Part shown: positions 1 through 11,000 of the stretch, piece by piece | How the letters are laid out: each line of letters opens with the position of its first letter | Position numbering within the stretch: the first letter of the stretch is position 1 | Assembly (NCBI GenBank): GCA_013398175.1 | Contig: VZRZ01002329.1 | Span: 467,850 to 531,849 of the forward strand | Length of the DNA: 64,000 nt | Direction: 5' to 3' | Source of the DNA: Climacteris rufus | Lineage: Eukaryota > Chordata > Aves > Passeriformes > Climacteridae | The notes under the pieces: model-generated | Databases searched by the model: none | Seen by the model: the letters and a program-made list of their open reading frames with translations, nothing else | What the model was told of the DNA's origin: nothing | Position numbers and translations under genes: made by a program

Positions 1-220
1 CCGCTGCCGCTCCCGCCCGGAGCCGCTCCCGCTGAAGCTGCGCTCGGAGCACTGCGGGTCCGGCCCTGGCTCGGCCGTGCCCTCCCGCCCGGGGCACAGC
101 GGGCACCGCGGCTGACGCGTTCGGGTGACCCTTGGCCTGGCCTGCGCCCGGTCCTGCCCTTGCGTCTAAAGCTGCTCCTGCCCCTTCGCTGAAAACTCAA
201 TAAAGTTCCCCCCGCTCCAC
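1..220. other. CpG-dense segment at left edge (CpG island edge or GC-rich 3' end)
   Basis: The first ~180 bases are very GC-rich with frequent CpG, then the base composition drops abruptly. In most vertebrates HLF follows STXBP4 in the same orientation, so here it would be on the minus strand to the left, and this could be the outer part of its CpG-island promoter or 5' UTR. Alternatively an AATAAA at 198-203 on the plus strand makes it the 3' end of a plus-strand gene. Plus-strand frames stop quickly or carry no recognisable motif, so no coding call is made. Confidence 0.55.
198..203 (+). terminator. Possible plus-strand polyadenylation signal
   Basis: The hexamer AATAAA sits just at the end of the GC-rich segment, in a context (ctcaataaagttcccc) common at the 3' ends of compact vertebrate genes. 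If the segment is instead a promoter on the other strand, the match is incidental. Confidence 0.3.
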
Positions 221-2699
221 GTTATTTTAAATGTATTTTACAAAGGAGGGACTGCAGGTTTTAGCTAAAAATCTCCAGCACAGTTCATGATGTGCATTTT
301 CTGCACTGTTTTGCAGCAGTTCCCGTTCTACCCATTGCCTTGGCATAGCCTGTAATGGAAATTGAGAATTCTGTTCTGAAACATCTCCTGGAAATATGAC
401 TGCAGATGTTTTTCCTCGTCCAGAAAGCTGGAGTGAAAATGGTTTTTTTAGGGATCCAGCTGACCAGTATGTTCCAGGAGACCTGCTTGTATTTTCTCCA
501 TAAACATGGATAAAAGTGGGGCAGGAAGACGATGCAATAACCATGGCTCAGCACAGCTGTGGCTACTGATAGATGGAGAGACACCCACTCAAGCAATACT
601 GACAGGTACTGCACAGTCAGCTTGTGATCTGCAACTCTGCATGGATTTAAATATAGACTGCTCTGAAGAATTCAGGCTTTTCTCATCCTGTCTCAGGGTT
701 AAATGGGAGCCAGTACTGCATGTGCAGCGTGAGGAATCTCTCAAACCTGAGCAAAGCTGCTAGTCAGGTGTGTGTATGGTCACAGCTGAACTGCTACTGT
801 TACTTGATTCCTCTGTTAAATATGTTCTGTCTGGAGAAAAGGATTGCAAAAGTAGGCGGAGAGAGAACAAGCTCCAAGGTGGAGAAGATAAATAATGCAG
901 AACAAGTGTTCGGGTCAAGGCACAGGACAGACTGGAAAAGCGAATGGTTTCCAGTACCTTAAATACCCACGGGTTCATCCACTGAGTGGATCTCCACCTC
1001 AGCCCTTTGGCAGCCAAAGCAATGGATGAAAGGATTGAGTGAGATGCACAAAAAACCCAAAAACCCAAAAAACCAAACAGAGGAGAGAATTTGAAGAAGC
1101 TCTTCATTCAACCTTTGTTTTAGTTCTGATTTGTCCCAAAGCAGTGCTGGGTCCCCAGGCTGGCCTCGCAGGGCAGAGCATTCCCCGCTCGGTGAGGCAG
1201 AACGCGGAGCTCCGTGAGCGGCCGCACGAGAACGCTCGGATACCCACAGCCAGCGGGGCTGGGAAGCAGCAGCTCTGGAAGAGGAGGTTGAGAGGCACCG
1301 AGGAGCAATGCCTGCCCCCCACTTGCCTCCCCTCTGCAGAGCTTCTGGCCAGAGCCCTCGCTTGGCTTTCCAAGTGAAAGCCGCTACCCACAGCGCTGAA
1401 TTACTGAAAAATGGATGTTTATTGTCCCCGTGGGGTGCAGCTGAGTGAGCTGCTGTGGCTCCTCACAAGAGGAAAAATGCCTGTTGAATGAACCATGAGC
1501 TGCCCCCGCCTTTTTTTTTTTTTTTTCATTATTTCTTAATTTATATATTTTTTAAGTTTAATCGAATGTGGGAGAGACAGGTTTGGAACTGCTTTTGGGT
1601 GATGGCAGAGGAACTTCTCTTAAGTAATCTGGGGTGGTTCCAAAAGGCATTCCAGTTCTCAGAAAAATAGGTATTAGTAGTCATTGCTTATATTCTGTGA
1701 GTTGAAAGATTAATAATTTTCTCTGCCAAAGTTTACAGTCAGCCTTTACCATGACAGGGTAGATCAAATGCATGCTCTTGCCTGGGCAGCTGACCTGGTT
1801 TGAACTCAGCAAGTGTGGCTCTCAGTGATGACTACAGTTTTGGAACAAATACTGTGCTATGCTTTTTAAAGCAACCTTCCCCTTGTAAAGCATTAACCAG
1901 CCTCTCAAGGCCATTCCAGGCACCTCGTGCCTTTGGTGCCTTGGCGAATTATTTAGACCCAGTAGGTGTAAGCAGCCAGATGACAGAACTGGATTGAGAC
2001 GAGAGATAAGGGAGTAGCTGGCCTGTTTTGCAGTCAGTCCTTCCCCTGAATAAGGACAACTCCCAGCTGGTGCCAATGGGAAAAACAACTTGATCCTTCC
2101 ATTTATTCCTCTGCACTCCATTCCTCTTCCTTTCTCACTCTTGGCTTGCGTGCTGCAAAAAGACAGTTAGAAATAGCTGTTCTTACATGCTCAGGCTGTT
2201 TGATTTTGGAATTTGGCATTGGTTTTACTGGAGACAGAAGAGCACCCACGAGCACAGAATAAAACAGCCCATCCCCAGGCAGAGCTGCAGCAGAAGGGAG
2301 GAGTGAAAGGTGCAGGAGCCGAGCATCCCCTCCTTAATCAGAGTTTCTATTGAAGTCAATGACCCAGATTTCTCTGACTTCAAATGGCTGCTTTCAGAGC
2401 GCTTGCCGGAGGCACGGTGCTGGGGAAGGTCAGGCAGAATTTAGCCTGAAGAATTCCGCATGCATAGGCTTATCAGCTCGGGATCTGTACAGCTTGATAC
2501 TGCAAACCCGTGTTCGCCAACGAGCTCTGGCAAAGTCACTGAAGTGACTGCCACCCTGGGCTCCGGGCTTGCAGGCTGCCCTGAGCTTGGGATTTCTTTC
2601 TGTCCTGTACTTCTGGGATCAGGTCTGTGGCATCCCCTTTGCTCCCAGGTTTTCCTCTTGGAAAAACAAAATGCAGAAAGCACAAACTAGTTTTTAATC
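221..2699. other. Intergenic, no gene recognised
   Basis: Unique-looking DNA with a CpG-rich patch at about 1,160-1,280, a poly-T run near 1,511-1,526 and an A-rich stretch near 1,050-1,080. Open frames occur on both strands over the GC-rich patch but show no family motif or splice-consistent partner. Confidence 0.5.
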
Positions 2700-5600
2700 C
2701 CTTGGGTTTGGATTATTAAGAGCCCAGAAATGTGATAAAGCTTTCTTATCTTTGGCAGGAGAGCCTGACCTTCTATGGAAGAATGGGAAAATTCCTGCAG
2801 ACAAAAATCAGGCTTCTAAACATAAAGACATCAAAGTCATGCTATGTCTCTTTATGAAAGAATTATTGTAACAGCAGCAAGTAGTGCAGAAATGATCATT
2901 ATTAACCATATGCAGTTTATCCTGCAGCTTCAGATTAATGAAATCCTATTGATGAGACTGGGGGCTTTCCCCCCTCTTGTTTAATGCACTCCCCCTCTCA
3001 GTTCCATGCACTGCTGCCAGCCCACAGTGCCCTTCCTTGTACCCCAGGTACCCCCAAACCAGAACATTCTGCTAAATTACCACCTCTCTTATGGCCCATT
3101 TTATTCTATTTAAATCTCTCATCAGAAATTTCAGTTGGAAACTAGTTGCCATCTCATAGCAGAATATGCACATTGAATATGTTTAATGCCAGCCTACCAG
3201 GCTTCCCAGGTTTTTGGAATCCTAATTATGCAAATATTAATGCAACACAGAGAATGAACACTGTCTTAAGAGGCAAATGCACCTTGGATCCTCTGTGTGT
3301 GTGTGTGTCTGTGTGTGTATCTCCCTGCTTTATTTGATACAGAAAGTCCAATCAGATCTCTAAAGATTACAGTTTAAAAAGGGCTTGGAAAAATAGGGTA
3401 TTAGTAAGTTGGATTTTTTTTAATGTATATTCCAACCCAGAATCAGCTTTACTGATAGAGAGCATCCCAAAGCTGGATTTCAGTTTTTGTCTGGGTGTTT
3501 ATCAGAAGGAAAAGGAGGTATTTTCCCATAATCATTTGTTGGCTTTGTCTTACCAGCGTCCAGGGTGATGCAGGAGCAGCAGCACACTGGGGGCTCGAGG
3601 GACAGGACACAGCAGAGCCCTGGTGCCTCTGCTCGGCCGGACTGAGCAGCTCTGCCCGGCTCCCTGCACGGCTCTGCTGCAGGACAGACGTGCACAGAGG
3701 CAAAGGCCACTCAGAGGGACGCCTCGTTTGCCATTTCAAGCACTGCTCAGCTTTGTAAAGTTGTTTTTCTGCATTAAAGTGAAATGTTGAAGTTAATTGA
3801 GATGAGTGCAATGATAGCTGGCAGCTGTATCATAACAACCCCTCAACATACACAGGCACACGGAAGCAGAGCAGCCCTGCTATTGTTTGTTGCTTCATTC
3901 TGCCTTTGACTTTTTTTTTTTTAATGCTATGATTTCTTTTAAAGTTATCTGCTCTGATCTGCAGCAATGTGGGTGCATAATTGACTGTATTTGGACTAAA
4001 GATATTCCTGTCTGTATGTTTTCCTGGCCAGGCACTTAGACTACAAGCTGTATGGAAAGCATCAGGCAGAAAGTTATGCTGAAAACATCAGACACAACTA
4101 GTTTAATATTAAACCAGCTTTGTATTATTTTTATTCCCATTAATTTTTAAAGCCTTTTTAAAAACCATTTATTTAATTGGCTTGCAGAGTAAGTTGTTTC
4201 TGAAGGCTTACAGCATTTCACAGCCAGTTTCTTGGGTTTGGGTTTTTTGTTTATTTTTTTTGTAACTGCCAAAGGGCATAAACATACAGCTTTCTATAGT
4301 ACCTGACAGCATCTATGCAGGGGAATAAAGATCCCCTCCTCCTGTGTTTTCCCTTAAATGGCTTTGACCTGGAGAATACATCATGTTGATTGGCATGAGA
4401 AAGAAGGCTGTGATCTTATTTTTACTGTTTGTTATAGCAGCTTCAAACTTATCAAAGAAAGAAATAGAGGCTTTTTAGATGGCTGCTTGCCAACAGCACT
4501 AATCAGAATTTTAATGAGATTTTTCGAGGCCTAAATTAGGTCTAATTAGCAATATATAAAGCTAATGTATAATGCCATAGAAGGATATAGCCTACTGCAT
4601 ATAGAATGGGTTCCAATCTCTTTCCAAATAGAAATGTTGAACAAAATGTACATTTTTATGCTGGTTTACATATATGCAGCTCTCTGCTATTTTTACTGTT
4701 ATGCCTTAATTAACAAATTGCCTTTGGAAAACGTGGTCCTCGACTTCCTAACAACTTTGGGATCCCTGCAGGGGAATAATGCAGGTTCTTAGGGCTGAAT
4801 CATATGGTGTGATTTCCACTGACTGACACAGACTCCCAGATCCTGCAGGGCTCCCTGTGCCATCCTCCTGTCTCCCTGTGGCCCACGTGTTCCTATTGTT
4901 TGTGGGAGAGAACTGGCCTGGGGCTCCCATTTCCCAACCAGCACTAAAGGCAGGGTTATATTTAGTCCCCACACACTGTTTTTCTCCAAGCATTTAAGAC
5001 AGAAAATGATTAACAACTCCAAAACGTCATCCTCAAAGCACAGCCTTGTTTCTGCCCCCAAAGGGGATTTTGTGCAAGGAGGGATGAACCAAAAGGACTT
5101 TTCTCTTTCCTCTCTGCAGGAGCTTGTTGTTATTTGTGGTACCACAGTTCAGTTCTCTCCTTGTCTGGCTGAGCTGTTACATACAAACTATTAAAAAAAA
5201 AAAAAAAAACCTTGAATCCCAGTTGCTCAGATGCAGCTTAATGCAATTAAACACCTCAAAGTACGGAATTGCAGCTTCTGCCTAAGCAAACATTTTTATT
5301 CACATACTTAGACCATGAACTGGGAACCCTCTTGCAAGGCCTCTTTCCAAATTTCATGTTTAGTAAACAAATCTCATTTCTTTACGCCAGCTCAATCAAT
5401 ACCTCTTTTGATTCATTTGGCTCCTGAAAGATGACCAGCAGCAGTAACAATGGGGGTGAGGAGGCCACTGCAAGAGGCCAGAACAGAATGGATATAAACC
5501 CCAAAACAAACACTGCCCCCTCACAAACTCGGGCCAACACTTCTGGACTGCTGGGCTGAAGTGTTCAGAACTCTTGAGCAGGACTTAAGTGTTGCTCTAG

Positions 5601-6349
5601 AACAGGTTTATCTGCTAAGCTGTAACTAGAGCTTATACTAATTAATAGAACCTGCAGTTAATGAGACGGTCTGTCAACAGACTATCAACTTTGAACCAAC
5701 ATCAGACACACTCCAACTAAGCTTAAATAGCCATTGCAGATGCGTATTTCTTGAAGTGTTTAAATAAATATATTCACATCAAAATTAAAGCAAGAGCCAA
5801 ACCACAGGGCAGAGGGAGCCAGAATAATTTTGCATCTGTTACAACACTCAGGATAATGTTTGGGCTGATTTATAGGGGAAATATTTGTTTTTGAGCTGGA
5901 ATTTTGGTAACGGGGAACAGATGTTCACAGCAATCTTGGAATACTGGCTGCCCATGCCTCTCTGTTAAATCCAGTGCTGTTACACATTTAAACTAATCTA
6001 GGAAAAAATTGATATACTGTGAAATTGCTAATCCTACAAAAGGCACATACGAATGGGGTTCCAATTTGACTATCTTTCCATTTTATCAGAATCTCAACCC
6101 GTACAATAACACCTGCAAAAAATTACCAGAGCAGTGAGATTTCATCTGTTTTGTGACCCTGAATGGAGAGGAAGTGCTTGTCTATCACTATTTTTTTTCA
6201 AGCTTTGTAGTGTTGAACCAACTCAGCTTTCTGACTTTGTTCCCCACCTTTACTGAGCCAGGGAATATTGAAACACATGGAGGGAAGAAGGTTCTTGTAA
6301 TGAGAAAGTTATTTGTGTCTCCTAAAAATCATTAAGAATTCAGTATATT
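2700..6349. other. Intergenic AT-rich block, possible conserved non-coding DNA
   Basis: This stretch has long AT-rich runs with many TAAT and ATTA cores, especially 4,080-4,200 and 4,490-4,570, and a poly-A run near 5,192-5,209. A GC-rich patch at 3,560-3,720 has open frames on both strands. No exon was recognised. Conservation is a guess from composition and the location beside a presumed transcription-factor gene. Confidence 0.3.
3294..3318 (+). repeat. Short (GT)n microsatellite
   Basis: GT dinucleotide repeats over about 25 bases, interrupted once by a C. Confidence 0.9.
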
Positions 6350-9300
6350 ATTTTTTTTTTTAGTCTTCTTTCTATCCCTGAAAGACCTCTGAGTGCAGAG
6401 CAGCCATGGATGCAGCTCTCTGTCTCTGCTTTGCTCACACCCATCACCGTTCGGCCGGAGGAGGAGCAGGAGCGCATCTCCACCCTCGTTCCCTTGGCCG
6501 GGGGAGCAGCGGGGTCTGGGACCCACAGAGGGCTCTGCATTCGCCCCAGGGGCACCGAGCTCCTCAGCTCAGAAGCGACTGGCACTTCTCTCCGTTTGGA
6601 GAGGCTGCTTTTTTCCCTTTTTCCCTTTTGTCCTAGGGAGGCGAGTTGCAGTCTCCTCTCCAAGTGCAAACATCCAAAACTATTTGCTGATGTGAATTCC
6701 AGGCTGCCAGCAGAGCTCTGCCTGATGTCTTTGCCTTATGAGGGCTGTGATTTCTTCTAGGAACTTTCACATACTCCAGTGCAGAGTTCTTTCTTCCCAG
6801 GAGAGATCCAAATGAGCTGGCATGCAGCTATTTAATGGTTACCCCGTTCGCAGCCACCTTTTCCTCCAGGTGCCCTCACTCTGTTCTTAGTGATGGCACT
6901 GCCCGTGTCAGTGGCTGGTTGCTGAGTGAAGAAACATTTTGAATTACCACAAGCTGAGCTCTTGTAGATGTGCCCAGCCGGGATCCCTCCCTGCTTTGGT
7001 GCCCTCATGGCACCGTGTGATGCCTCCCTCAGCCCGGGGTGTGCTGCTGCTGCTGCTGCCGGGCTGTGGCATCCCCAGGTACCACCCGGGACAAGGGGAG
7101 GCAGAGCCGGGGAGTGTGGGGTCTCTTTGGGCCTCACCTGTTCCACAGCAGCCTCTCATCCTGAGGGATGCACTGGGGAGAAGTGGAGCCTCAAGCTTGT
7201 GCAAACACAGTACAAATGCAGGTTTTACTCGAGTGTGCTCTTTGCAGGCAAGTTTGTATTTATAGTGTGGCATGAGTCACCTCCCCAGGTACCATGGATA
7301 CAGAGTTCCATCCGCTGGCTCCATTCAGCACCATCAGCCTCTCACAGTATTTGCATTTGTGCTTGTACAACTCAGGGATTGTTTTTGTCCTTGGGGAACT
7401 CCTTCTTCTTTGTGCTGGGGTCATGGGGCAGGGCAACGCCTCCATGGCCAAGAAGCTTCCATGCAACAGAAACAAAACGTCAGCTGCTGCAGACCTTGAC
7501 ACAGGATTTTTGGGAAATTTCTCTGATGTTTTGCTCAGACACCCAGCACCATTGTTTTATCCTGGTCAGTATCTGACTGACTTGTCAGCCATTCTGTTAT
7601 GTGAGTTCTTCCCTAGAAAAACTGTCCCTTCTGCAAGATTTCATATTGTCTTATTATTTTGATTTTCTTGAGCAGGAGATGAAAAAATTAAGAACCATTT
7701 TTTAAAATACTGTGCTTGAAGAATAAGATTTTCTTATAACTTAAACCTTTCCACTTGATCTGGAGCCTTCACTGATCGAGGCAGTCCAGTGCAGGGGTGG
7801 AAGCACCAGGCTGGTGACCAGTGCTCACCTCTCCAGCCCCTGCCACCACCTGCAGCATGACCTTGGGTTTCCATCAGTGTGTTTCTCTCACTCCTTGTCC
7901 CTGTTTCCTGTAGGAACAGGCAGTGGGACCTTAAGAGTAACACCTCTCCCAGGTGAGTATTTGCTGGAGCTAGCTGTGTGATTTCATATATAAATGAAGT
8001 AACAAGGTCTGTTATGACACTGACAGGTTGCAGACCTCTTGTACACAGCAGCCAGGTACTTGTTTCCAGTAATAAATCTTGCAGCAGTAGATTCTATTTC
8101 TCTGAACTTCACAGTAACATCCTCTTCTCTCTCGAGCCCTGTCCTGAGCTCTCAGGGGCTGCTCAGCGGCGTCTGCTCAGTAACAGCATCAGCATCAGCC
8201 TCAGTTACTGCAGATTTCTCCACAAACCAATCTCACCAATGCTCCTCACAGGAAAACCCAACTGCTGAGATGCCAGCTGGATTTTGAGGGTTAGATCCTG
8301 ACGGGTGCTGGTGGTTGTTGAGAGCTGAGCCATCCTCAGCCCCTCGGAGCAGGTGATGAATGCCAGCGCTGCAGGTCCAGCCTGGATCAGGGAGCCTGTG
8401 AGATGCTGTCCCACAAGAAAACACCTTGATTGCTGTGGGTTGTAAGTGAGACTGGTTTACTTAGGAGTTGCACTGAGGTCCTTTGGAAGTCAGTCAAAGA
8501 CTTTATTATGCTAAGATTAGTAGCTCTTGAGTAATCTCTGCTAGAACAATTCACTCTCACTAGGCTGCTGAAACTTTGCAGGTGCCGCAGCTCCCTGCCA
8601 CAGAGATTGGGTTTGAAATTCGAAGAAATCTGTGGAAATGTCATATTTCTGGCATAAGAGTCAGAAAAGGGTCCACGGTGGTCCCTGCAACTGTCTTTTC
8701 TGGAAAGGAACGCTGGCTTTATTATAAACATAGGATTTGCTGTTGTCAGAATGTGCTTGTTTTCCAGTTTTATAATAGCTAACAGGAGATGTGATTTCTT
8801 TTTAATATGTTTGACACTTCCCCTCAAAATTACAAAATTCAGACTGGTTTAGTTTTATTCTAGGTTGCAGGTGCTCCAGGCAGAGGGTTTTGCATACAAG
8901 AATTGAGCACCCTGGCAGCCTGTCCCTGGCAGTCCCTGCTCATGGAGCAAGGCTGTCACAGAGGATGGCAGGAGCTATTCTGAGCTCAGAAGTCCTCCCC
9001 AATGTCCTCCCTAATGTCTCTTTCCTTTCATTCAGGCATGGATTTCTTTTTTTCTGTTCCAATAGATGCTATTTTCCTTCTACAAACAAAGATGTCAGCT
9101 GGGTTTTCTATAGCAGAGCTTGCTGTGCCGGAGCCCTGTGTGCCAGCAATGCCCCGGTTTTTAGGTGCTATTTTACAGCTGTTCCAGTGGCTGCTGTAAA
9201 GAGCAGAGGGACAGCCTGGCACCGAGCAAATCCATCACAGTGTTGCCATTGCGTTTTCCAAGAGCAGTAAAATCTCATTCCAGCTCTGGATCTCACCAAA

Positions 9301-11000
9301 GCAGATGAGGTTCAGTGACTCGCTGTGCCTCAGTGTTTGGACAATAAAGAGAATGTTTGCCTGCCTTGAGAACTGCAGAGGAACAACGGGGATCCCGTGA
9401 GGATCTGCCTTGCTATGAGCACAAGTGAGGCTTCCCTGGAAATGTGGTACCATTTCAAGTGGAGACTCCAGGGAGAAGTCTGCCAGCAGCCTTTTCATCT
9501 TCCCTGCACCCTGACTCATGAATAAACATAGGCAGAGAGGGAGCAGATGAAAAGCAGCCAGAGCCGCGTTGCCGCAGAGCTGTGGATCTGCCCGGGCAGT
9601 GCCAGGAAAGGCTCCTCTCTTTCGGGGCTGTGCAGGGTTTTCGCAGGTGTTTCGGTGTCTCCCCGAAGGGAGGCACAGCAGCCCTGGCACCCACGTGCTC
9701 CAGCAGCTCCCACTGATTTTAGGTCACATTAAGAGCAAATCTGGGGATTTGCTCTGCTCCCTCTGCTCCCGCGGCTCCAGGCAGCAGCCGCGTCTGATGT
9801 GGCTTCAAGGGAGGCTGGGATCCCTTGGAATCCCGCTGGTAGCTGCAGTTTTAACACGTACTGCACCTCCCAAAATGGTGTGAACCAGCACAGGGCCATC
9901 ATATGCAATAGTCTTAGAAATCTTGGCAGGTTAACTTTGAAGAAAATCTCTGGTTATGCAGTAGTCCCTGCTAGCAATTACCAGGCTTTTATCTGTAGCT
10001 GTCAGTGCACTGTAAAAAGTGGCTGTTACTCCCATTTTATAGAAGAAACAGATGTTCTGGGGACGTCTGAATAGATTTAATGCAGAAATTGCATGCCTAA
10101 AAGGTGTTCTAGAAAATCCCATCATTATCACATGACTGATTTTATTCAGTGCACCCAGGAATTCAGATATGCTGGCTGTGCTTTGCTTCTCTTCTTATTT
10201 GTTTTAAAGCAATAGTTCTGGTCTGAAGTTTTCATTTTGCTCTCCTTCTGATGCAGAGGAGGAGCTGGAAGGAGAGTAGCATTTTCGCTTTTTTGAGGCA
10301 AACTTTCAGGTATGGATTTATTCAAAACTTCTTGAGGTTTAATTTGGTTTTGTGATCAAGAGGCACAGAAGTCACATTTCTGAAATCCAATTAGGCTCCA
10401 GCCCTGGCAGAGACACATGACATGAGGCACGTACATCCATCCCAGTCCCTCTCCCTCCCGGCTTTTAAAGCCCTCAGCCTCTATGGCAGAGCTGTGCTTC
10501 TTATCTCAGGTATTTGGGATTACTGCAAACTCAATTTACCCACTTGGGAGCTGTCAGAGCTGCAGTCCTTCCCTTGGAAACGTGGCAGTGACAGGGAAGA
10601 ACAGCTCTGCTCCAGGGGAGGGATCATGATCAGCACTGGGTAGAGCAGGAGGGCTGTGGATGGGTGGATCCAAGAACAGACTGCAGGCAGTGGGCACAGG
10701 GGGAGGAGGCTGAGCCGTGGCCTTGGCTTTGGCCAGGAAGGGCAGCCTGCTCTGCACATCTCTGCTCAATCTCCTCCCTGCCTGCAGCTGCAGTTTGTCG
10801 GTGCCTTTGCAGAGCACACTGGGGTTTGGATTGAGGGTTTTCCACTACAATGAGATAAAAGTTGTCAGAGCAAGAAAGAGCTACCTGGTGTTCATCCCTC
10901 TTTAGGATCCAGCTCCCGAGCTCAGGGTGGCAGTGATGCACTTGCAGGGTGCCCCTGTCCTCACTCCAGCCCCACAGCCCCGGGCTTGCCTTTCCCTTCT
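6350..11000. other. Intergenic, GC-rich patches with many chance open frames
   Basis: Patches at 6,430-6,640, 6,960-7,150, 9,550-9,830 and 10,600-10,830 are GC-rich and open in several frames at once, including a 202-codon plus-strand frame at 6,968-7,576. A short CTG run lies at 7,037-7,060. I recognised no protein family, and overlapping open frames on both strands point to composition rather than coding. Confidence 0.45.

Noticed and set aside
1039..1391. CpG-rich patch with open frames on both strands as an exon
   Set aside because: Openness on both strands follows from few AT-rich stops; no splice or protein evidence. Could still be a promoter-distal CpG patch.
7840..7925. Possible MIR-type SINE remnant (gaccttggg followed by a pyrimidine-rich cctgtttcc stretch)
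   Set aside because: Too few matching positions to separate from chance by eye; needs a repeat-library search.
8387..8827. 146-codon minus-strand open frame
   Set aside because: No recognised domain or signal, biased to chance openness; no partner exons or polyadenylation context.
9235..9690. 151-codon minus-strand open frame
   Set aside because: GC-rich patch open in several frames on both strands, no family motif, no splice-consistent neighbours.
10010..10060. Possible L2/MIR-like 'cccattttatagaagaaacag' stretch
   Set aside because: Only one short motif matches; no supporting flanking similarity.
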